A stretch of 10,236 nt of DNA, from NCBI GenBank assembly GCA_046727435.1, contig JBKPCR010000234.1, positions 1-10,236 of the forward strand, in the 5' to 3' direction. This DNA is from CAVPRW01 sp046727435 [NCBI: bacterium] (GTDB taxonomy: Bacteria > Tectomicrobia > Entotheonellia > J063). The notes below the pieces were generated by a model that worked only from the letters and a program-made list of their open reading frames with translations, did no database searches and was not told where the DNA came from. Positions 6,562-10,236 of the stretch are shown in pieces. Every line of letters starts with the position of its first letter. Positions within the stretch are counted from its first letter, which is position 1. Position numbers and translations under genes: made by a program.

Positions 6562-6693
6562 GTCAAGCACGGGCTCCCCGCCGTTCCGGGCCGCAAGACC
6601 GATGTCGGCGATTACGCTTGGCTCGCCCGGTTGGTAGAGCATGGGCTCCTGCGAGCGACTTCCATCTCACGACAGCCGATCCGCGCGATCTAA
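6562..6693 (+). pseudogene. Relic of a different IS110-family transposase
   Basis: Forty-three codons read VKHGLPAVPGRKTDVGDYAW and then LARLVEHGLLRATSISRQPI before TAA. This matches the PGRKTDVKDAEWLxxLLxHGLLRxSFxP segment of IS110-family transposases, which carries the third and fourth acidic residues; both aspartates remain. A shifted frame continues RDLTR (about 6683-6697), also typical of the next segment, so a short deletion has occurred at the stop. It belongs to a different branch from the two IS110-family elements in this window. It abuts the stop of the TIR gene on the other strand and may have supplied that gene's last codons. Confidence 0.7.
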
Positions 6694-8039
6694 CCCGGCT
6701 CGTTCACTCCGGTAGCGCCTTCCGTTCCGGCCAAGGCCTTGAGCCAGGCGTCAAGCTCCTCGTCTGTCCCGCCCAACCCCTTATGGAGTCGAACGAAACC
6801 TCGCCGAATCGAGTCGAGAGGAGCAGGCTCAGGGCGCAAAGCGGGAACTTGCCGAAGAGCTGCGAGCCCTTCGGTCCGCTCACCGAGACCGAGGTGGCAG
6901 GAGGCTCTGGTGGCCATCGCCCAGTAGCCTCGGTCGCCCGTCTTCTGTAGAGCCGCGAGTCCCTTTTGGAACGCATCGCGTGCCTTGTCTGATTCACCCA
7001 GGAGAAGGCTCAACTGGCCGACGTTGTCGGCCATGTAGTGGGAATCGACATTGAAGTCCAACCCGTCGGCGTAGGCATCACGAGCCGTCCGCAGGTCAGA
7101 TTCCGCTCCCCCTTGCTGATACTTCTGCCAGAAAAGGCGCCCCTTCATGCCAGCGATCTCGGTGCTCCACCTTGTCGCACTCGGGTCGATCTCGAGCAAG
7201 CGATCGAGCATTTGCTGGGCGCCGGGCCCATCACCAGCCTCCAGGAGCGCGACCCCCTTTTTATGCAGAAGAAAGATATCGCGAGGGGACAACCGCAGAG
7301 CGAGGTCGTACTGTTTCGCTGCTGCCTGGGACCGTTTCGCGAAGAGATAGATGTCGCCGAGACGGCGATGCAACCTCACATCGAGTGGGGTCTCGAAAGC
7401 ATTGTCGCCCGGCGCAAAGACGTTCACCATGGCCCTATGGAGCTGACCGACTTCGGAGCGTCGGTCGGTTCGCTCGAAGTAGGTGATGCGGTCGAGCCAC
7501 TCGTGGACAGCCGATTCTGTAAGCGGCGGCGGCGTTTCCGCAAGAGCTCGTGCCACGTTCTCCAGGTACGATGGGACAAACAATTCGACGAATCGACTGA
7601 AAGCCGCCGCGGGCAGCGGAGTCGACTGCTTGAGAGTCTCGAGTACCCTCTTGATGGATTCGCGATCTTCTCCGCGAGCCGCTTGCCGCGATCGGAGTGG
7701 ACTCGGCACCTGTTCCATCGACAGGCGATAGACGAGAGGGATGATGGTGGAGGCCTCCCGTGTCGCCAACGAGACTCCGCTAACTGCGCCGGCTTCCCAC
7801 ATCAGCCACGGCTTGTCGACGGAGTTCGGAGTTAAGAGAACCGCGGTGAACTTGCTCTCCCGAACCTGGTCGTGAATCCAATCAAGCCAGTCGCTGCCCG
7901 CTGCGATGCCGCCCTCGGACGGCGCGGCCGACGAAGCCTTGACCTCGATGTGTCCCGGAAGGCAGCTCTCGATAAGCTGTTTCAGGGCGCCCGCCAATTC
8001 GTGGTCGCCGTGCGAGTGACTGAGAAACAGACTCTCCAT
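6690..8039 (-). CDS. TIR-TPR effector protein (TIR domain with TPR-S/DUF4071-like region)
   Basis: 449 residues. An N-terminal TIR domain (about 1-135) starts MESLFLSHSHGDHELAGALK; the segment FTAVLLTPNSVDKPWLMWEA has S73, W78 and E82 in the S-x4-W-x3-E arrangement that holds the catalytic glutamate of NAD-cleaving TIR enzymes. The C-terminal half (about 205-440) is TPR-like; the part with GMKGRLFWQKYQ, then ARDAYADGLDFNVDSHYMAD and LSLLLGE resembles the TPR-S (TRAFs-binding, DUF4071) sensor domain found with TIR and other effectors in conflict systems. It is predicted to be cytosolic and to deplete NAD when triggered; this is inference. The start is set at the ATG 9 nt after GGAGG, directly at the TIR domain. 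An in-frame ATG at 8075 (12 residues longer, with GAAGG 7 nt upstream) is possible. It is the main gene of a 2.1-kb cassette. Confidence 0.92.
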   Translation of the reverse strand: MESLFLSHSHGDHELAGALKQLIESCLPGHIEVKASSAAPSEGGIAAGSDWLDWIHDQVRESKFTAVLLTPNSVDKPWLMWEAGAVSGVSLATREASTIIPLVYRLSMEQVPSPLRSRQAARGEDRESIKRVLETLKQSTPLPAAAFSRFVELFVPSYLENVARALAETPPPLTESAVHEWLDRITYFERTDRRSEVGQLHRAMVNVFAPGDNAFETPLDVRLHRRLGDIYLFAKRSQAAAKQYDLALRLSPRDIFLLHKKGVALLEAGDGPGAQQMLDRLLEIDPSATRWSTEIAGMKGRLFWQKYQQGGAESDLRTARDAYADGLDFNVDSHYMADNVGQLSLLLGESDKARDAFQKGLAALQKTGDRGYWAMATRASCHLGLGERTEGLAALRQVPALRPEPAPLDSIRRGFVRLHKGLGGTDEELDAWLKALAGTEGATGVNEPG

Positions 8040-8244
8040 GCCCGGTATCCTCCAGGAATACTCTCCCGGATTCATCTATTGACCTTCACCTAAATTGGTT
8101 TCCAGCGACAGCTCTCAGATGCCAGAATTGCTGGGCGCTTATGTAAACTAACTTTGCTGAATCTCGACAAACATACCACTCCGCTTCGTCCAGATCGAGG
8201 TCAGGCCGAGCGCATTGCCGCACCTTCAATCAAAGGACAGGACG

Positions 8245-8465
8245 TCATTCAAGCCAGCTCGTTAGTGGAGACACCACCGCTGGTTCGCATGGCGGACTAC
8301 CGCGGCACGCTCGGCGCGCCGATCTCTCCGTCTCACTGTCCCAGGGGTTGGGCGCGCAAATAAAGTCCTCATCAAGCTCCTCCACCAGCTTCATTGCCTT
8401 TAGGAGTTCTGCAGCATGCAGACGGCCCATCTCGGGATATGCGAGCACTGCATCCTAGCGTTCAT
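8245..8465 (-). pseudogene. Possible decayed small cassette gene (hypothetical)
   Basis: A protein-like stretch, MGRLHAAELLKAMKLVEELD followed by EDFICAPNPWDSETERS, is encoded on the minus strand within 8245-8448. The only good start, an ATG at 8465 with GGAGG (8472-8476) 6 nt upstream, is in another frame, so a one-base lesion near 8450 would be needed to join them. The last 24 codons are low in character and may be out of frame as well. The position, about 110 bp from the cassette boundary, fits the first gene of a cassette. The family is not recognised. Confidence 0.3.
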
Positions 8466-8572
8466 TCACGTCCTCCGCGAACAATCACGTTACAAGAATT
8501 CTTATGCGTACTGGCTGGCGAGTCCGAAGGAACCGCTTATGGCCGATATCAGCTGGCTCGCGTCGGGTTGCC

Positions 8573-8577
8573 GCCTA
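8573..8577 (-). other. Outer part of the attC core split by the intron (GCCTA on plus strand)
   Basis: These five bases are the 3' exon side of the intron insertion. Together with AC at 9189-9190 they give GCCTAAC, that is GTTAGGC on the minus strand, the core at the 3' end of the KTSC cassette's attC. The TIR cassette begins here. Confidence 0.82.
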
Positions 8578-9188
8578 ATCGGGATAGGGAGGGGCCTCAC
8601 GGCCTCCCCCCTCCCACACCACCGGACATACGGGTCACGTATCCGGCGGTTCGGTAGATTGAGTCAGGGTGAGACACACACCCCAACCAGGGTGTCTGCT
8701 CCCGGCGTGCCAGTGGTCAGTTCATCCCAGACGTCGAACCTTCCGGCCAACGCCTCGCCGGATGCCATCGGACCACTCCACCCGAAAGGACGACTCCTCT
8801 CTACCGTTCGGGCCTTCCCACCATTGCTGGTGGTACTATGCCGTCTGCTGACTTCTGCGAGGCGGTCAGGGAGGATTCCTCCGCCCTCAGTCCTTCACCA
8901 GGACACCCCGCAGATCTCCCGCGGTCAGCTGTCATACCGTCGGTGCATAGACGCCGGATTTATAAAGTACGCCCCCTTGTGGATGGAGGACTTCGTGGTT
9001 GCGTGCCCACTCGTCCCGAACGTCCCACACCTCATATCCGGTTCGTGTCCCTCGCCCCGCACCTTCGTTCCACGCGTCCTTCAGACCCCACCTCACGGTG
9101 ACGCCCTTGCGCTTCCCTTGTCCTTCGGCTCCACGTATACCTGGACAGGGGACTTTCACCCCCAAGCATGACAGCATGCACGGCACAC
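8578..9188 (-). mobile_element. ORF-less group IIC intron inserted in an attC site
   Basis: Read on the minus strand, the intron starts GTGTGCC at 9188 (group II 5' consensus GUGYG), followed by a domain I segment with GGGGGTGAAAGTCCCC (about 9165-9150). It ends with domain V (8618-8650), a domain VI hairpin rich in G/C and an unpaired A, and CCCGAT at 8578. At 611 bp there is no room for the reverse transcriptase of about 400 residues normally held in domain IV, and no open frame resembles it, so the intron depends on an enzyme made elsewhere for mobility. Removing 8578-9188 rebuilds GCCTA|AC, the perfect attC core, and a 66-bp attC like its neighbour. Group IIC-attC introns are an established class. 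The intron lies in the same direction as the cassette genes and after the core T of GCGT|TAGGC. Confidence 0.9.
8618..8650 (-). ncRNA. Group II intron domain V
   Basis: On the minus strand ACCGCCGGA (8650-8642) pairs with TCCGGTGGT (8626-8618) through nine pairs, one of them G-U, and above it TACG pairs with CGTA. This is the two-part, bulged domain V hairpin carrying the catalytic metal-binding triad of group II introns. The domain VI stem follows at once. Confidence 0.85.
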
Positions 9189-9249
9189 ACGCTCGGGCTT
9201 CAGCGGCGCGGCAGCGGTTTGCCGCGTCTGCTGGAAGCCGTTGTTAGGC
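9189..9249 (-). other. attC of the KTSC cassette (66 bp with 8573-8577), split by the intron
   Basis: On the minus strand: inverse core GCCTAAC (9249-9243), arm GGCTT-c-CAGC-a-G-ACGCGGC, a short loop, arm GCCGCGC-C-GCTG-AAGCC, spacer, and core GTTAGGC rebuilt across the intron. Lower-case bases are unpaired and lie on the 5' arm, as in canonical attC. The 3' part ends GAGCGTTAGGC, a common attC ending. Length and layout match the site at 6439-6500. Confidence 0.87.
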
Positions 9250-9320
9250 CATTCCTAAGTCGCCGCATACACTCCAGGACCGCTCCAGCATGGGGCTGTC
9301 TCGATGCTTCGCACGAATAG

Positions 9321-9551
9321 TTATCGTCGCCTGCGGCCGGAAACGGGGGAGTCGGGACACACGCCGATAATCTCCGATCGCATGTATTGCCCTTTCGAGT
9401 CAGCCGCCATCAGTTCTTTGTATACTTTCGGTGGCACGCCCTCGTAGCAGTATGTCTGACCGCTATTAAACACGACTTCGAGAATGTGTGTCTTGGGGTC
9501 ATAGCCGACAGCTTGAATCATGCTTGATTCGACAGGGATCAATTTCGCCAT
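9321..9551 (-). CDS. KTSC-domain protein
   Basis: 76 residues. It starts MAKLIPVESSMIQAVGYDPK, and the whole chain up to about residue 62 is a KTSC domain: V-E-S-S-M-I, V-G-Y-D, a strand L-E-V-V-F, then G-Q-T-Y-C-Y-E-G-V-P-P and the helix VYKELMAADSKGQYM. The biochemical function of KTSC domains is not firmly known; they are small domains seen alone or fused to nucleic-acid-related enzymes. The start is set by GGGAGG ending 5 nt before the ATG; an upstream extension of the frame to 9749 lacks this and would run through an attC. The tail is basic (RRRR). The gene is the only one in a cassette of about 470 bp between the attC at 9650 and the one at 9189-9249. Confidence 0.9.
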   Translation of the reverse strand: MAKLIPVESSMIQAVGYDPKTHILEVVFNSGQTYCYEGVPPKVYKELMAADSKGQYMRSEIIGVCPDSPVSGRRRR

Positions 9552-9649
9552 TGTGCCCTCCCACCCTCGCTTTGCAGGGTAAGGGATATCAGCGGGAAGC
9601 CTCGCCGTCGACTGCAATCTCACTGTCTGCACTGGCATGCCACAAGTCG

Positions 9650-9712
9650 GCCTAAGCTTATGGCTCAGCGCGCCGCAGCTCGTCCGCCCTCTGCTAGAGC
9701 CGGTGCTTCGGC
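9650..9712 (-). other. Divergent 63-bp attC of the FRP cassette
   Basis: On the minus strand the site runs from GCCGAAGC (9712-9705) to GCTTAGGC (9657-9650). The inner arms are GGCTC-t-AGC-a-G and C-GCT-GAGCC, the same pattern and the same two unpaired bases on the 5' arm as the site at 9189-9249. The core is CTTAGGC where GTTAGGC is expected, and the inverse core has the matching change (AAG for AAC), so the outer stem still pairs except for one G/A. The position, 34 bp after the FRP-like stop, is right for a cassette attC. Confidence 0.7.
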
Positions 9713-9734
9713 CCTGGAATTTGCCAGGGTTTTT
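9712..9734 (+). terminator. Possible rho-independent terminator (plus strand)
   Basis: CCCTGG/CCAGGG (9712-9717/9724-9729) with a six-base loop, followed by TTTTT (9730-9734). It would stop plus-strand (antisense) transcripts entering the FRP-like gene. On the minus strand the hairpin follows the FRP-like stop without a T-run. It overlaps the edge of the attC by one base. Confidence 0.35.
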
Positions 9735-9745
9735 CGAGTTCACCA

Positions 9746-10075
9746 TCACATGTTGGCCAAAGCGATGATCTTCGAGACCTTATCATCATGCAATCCATCA
9801 AGATCCGATTCCTTCAGCCAACCCTCTTTCAGCAGTCCGGCATACACAAAGATCAGAACTGAATATCTGTAGTCATACATCGCATCGATTTCCTCACGTT
9901 TTTCACTCAGGAAGTCATGGAGACGCCATATGTCGTTGGGATTAGCGAGGTCGCGAATCATGCCGCAGATGTGCTTCGTGATAGCCTCACATTCTCTGCG
10001 ATAAGCACTATCGAAGGCCCGCCTTGCGATCGACTTTTCAGTCGTGGACCACTTGATGTCTCGCACATTCATCAT
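9746..10075 (-). CDS. Fluorescence recovery protein (FRP)-like protein
   Basis: 109 residues, all-helical in appearance, full length for the FRP family. It contains IKWSTTEKSIARRAFDSAYR, NDIWRLHDFLSEKREEID, MYDYRYSVLIFVYAGLLKEG and a closing KVSKIIALANM. Residues W50, H53, D54 and R60 coincide in number and context with the residues that cyanobacterial FRP uses to act on orange carotenoid protein. FRP-like homologues occur in bacteria without phycobilisomes, where their role is unknown. The start ATG at 10073-10075 is followed at once by a second ATG (10070-10072); the ribosome binding site is weak. The start lies about 20 bp inside the cassette boundary, typical for a first cassette gene. 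It is the sole gene of a cassette of about 440 bp. The family call is confident; function in this host is not. Confidence 0.92.
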   Translation of the reverse strand: MMNVRDIKWSTTEKSIARRAFDSAYRRECEAITKHICGMIRDLANPNDIWRLHDFLSEKREEIDAMYDYRYSVLIFVYAGLLKEGWLKESDLDGLHDDKVSKIIALANM

Positions 10076-10094
10076 GGTTTCTCAATTCTGCGTG

Positions 10095-10098
10095 GCCT
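10095..10098 (-). other. Remnant of the next attC core (GCCT) beside an IS1111 element
   Basis: GCCT stands directly before the left end of the second IS1111-type element, the same arrangement as at 4931-4934. The rest of this attC should lie beyond the far end of that element, outside the window. It marks the start of the FRP cassette. Confidence 0.7.
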
Positions 10099-10123
10099 AG
10101 ACATAATGACTTCCGGAAGGGTA

Positions 10124-10212
10124 GGCTGACCTCCGGTTCACACCGTGGGTTAGCTTACTGGAAGCCAGAGCCACCGTATGCCAGAGCATACACACGAACT
10201 CGGAGGTCAGCC
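10124..10212 (+). promoter_or_regulatory. Structured transposase leader, second copy
   Basis: The outer stem GGCTGACCTCCG/CGGAGGTCAGCC (10124-10135/10201-10212) is identical to the first copy and again contains the Shine-Dalgarno GGAGG (10202-10206). The inner hairpins occupy the same places with changed bases: CGGT/ACCG (10134-10137/10142-10145) and GTATGC/GCATAC (10176-10181/10186-10191, loop CAGA). Paired changes on both sides of each stem support the fold. Confidence 0.65.
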
Positions 10213-10236
10213 ATGAGCCAGTCTAGCACGCTTGAC
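10213..10236 (+). CDS. IS1111-type transposase, first 8 codons
   Basis: ATG at 10213, 6 nt after GGAGG, begins MSQSSTLD. This matches the start MSQSSTLY of the transposase at 5050. The rest is outside the window. Confidence 0.85.

Larger units (their letters stand above)
8076..8577 (-). other. First 500 bp of the TIR cassette: no intact gene
   Basis: From the cassette boundary (GTTAGGC rebuilt from 9190-9189 and 8577-8573) to the TIR gene I find only the decayed reading frame described at 8245-8465. The 170 bp before the TIR gene hold no convincing promoter. ACTAAC and GTTAGT on the minus strand (8266-8261 and 8152-8147) look like attC cores, but the arms do not pair. Confidence 0.4.
10099..10236 (+). 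mobile_element. Second IS1111-attC-type element, left end only
   Basis: The first 17 bases match the start of the element at 4935, including seven bases before the inverted repeat ATGACTTCCG (10106-10115) and the CATAAT box (10102-10107). Further in, the two diverge, and I judge them related members rather than copies. The leader and transposase start follow. The element runs off the right edge. Confidence 0.9.

Noticed and set aside
8147-8266. ACTAAC and GTTAGT 120 bp apart, resembling attC cores
   Set aside because: The cores do not fit RYYYAAC/GTTRRRY, the arms inside do not pair well, and no gene lies between this and the next boundary.
8416-9171. A 251-codon plus-strand open frame with AGGAG 9 nt before its ATG
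   Set aside because: Most of it is antisense to the group II intron, including domain V, and crosses the attC core. The protein has no family character. GC-rich structured RNA easily leaves long open frames.
6439-9249. Reading the attC sites on the plus strand
   Set aside because: The cores are symmetric, so both directions are possible, but the unpaired extra bases would then be on the 3' arm and all genes would face against the array. The minus-strand reading satisfies both.
1-10236. CRISPR arrays, tRNA and rRNA genes
   Set aside because: No regularly spaced repeats and no tRNA- or rRNA-like conserved segments were seen on either strand.

Overview
The window is a stretch of a chromosomal-type integron gene-cassette array, read from right to left (minus strand), whose attC recombination sites have been hit repeatedly by mobile elements that target attC. 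The cassette genes are all on the minus strand. The mobile-element genes are mostly on the plus strand. The host cannot be named from sequence alone. The GC-rich composition, the IS110/IS1111 elements, the group IIC intron and an FRP-like gene fit an environmental Gram-negative (Pseudomonadota or Nitrospira type), but that is a guess. No integrase gene is visible; by orientation it would lie to the right.

Layout from the right end (upstream in the array) to the left. At 10099-10236 is the left end of an IS1111-type element inserted in an attC of which only the last bases (10095-10098) are seen. Cassette 1 is an FRP-like gene (9746-10075) with a 63-bp attC (9650-9712). Cassette 2 is a KTSC-domain gene (9321-9551) with a 66-bp attC (9189-9249 plus 8573-8577), split by an ORF-less group IIC intron (8578-9188). 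Cassette 3 is about 2.1 kb without the intron: a decayed small gene (about 8245-8465), a TIR-TPR effector gene (6690-8039) and an IS110 relic (6562-6693), closed by a 66-bp attC (6439-6500 plus 4931-4934). That attC is split by a complete IS1111-type element (4935-6438). Cassette 4 holds a 934-residue TPR protein with an unrecognised C-terminal region and a terminal zinc-ribbon-like motif (1962-4766). Its attC (1866-1880) is cut short by an IS110-group element with a dead transposase (about 208-1863). That element in turn abuts the 5' end of an IS4-family transposase gene running off the left edge (1-138).

The attC calls rest on three things. The inverse core GCCTAAC and core GTTAGGC are rebuilt exactly when the IS and the intron are removed. 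The two interrupted sites have the same rebuilt length (66 bp). Unpaired extra bases lie on the 5' arm in minus-strand orientation, as in known attC sites, and this agrees with the gene direction.

Two cargo genes look like candidates for biological conflict (defence) proteins: the TIR-TPR protein and the large TPR protein. The IS elements themselves are informative. Each carries a -35 box at its right end and a -10 box at its left end, which make a promoter only when the ends are joined in a circle. The IS110 copy keeps a well-folded candidate bridge RNA although its transposase is broken. The two IS1111 copies share a structured leader whose hairpins covary and which buries the transposase ribosome binding site.
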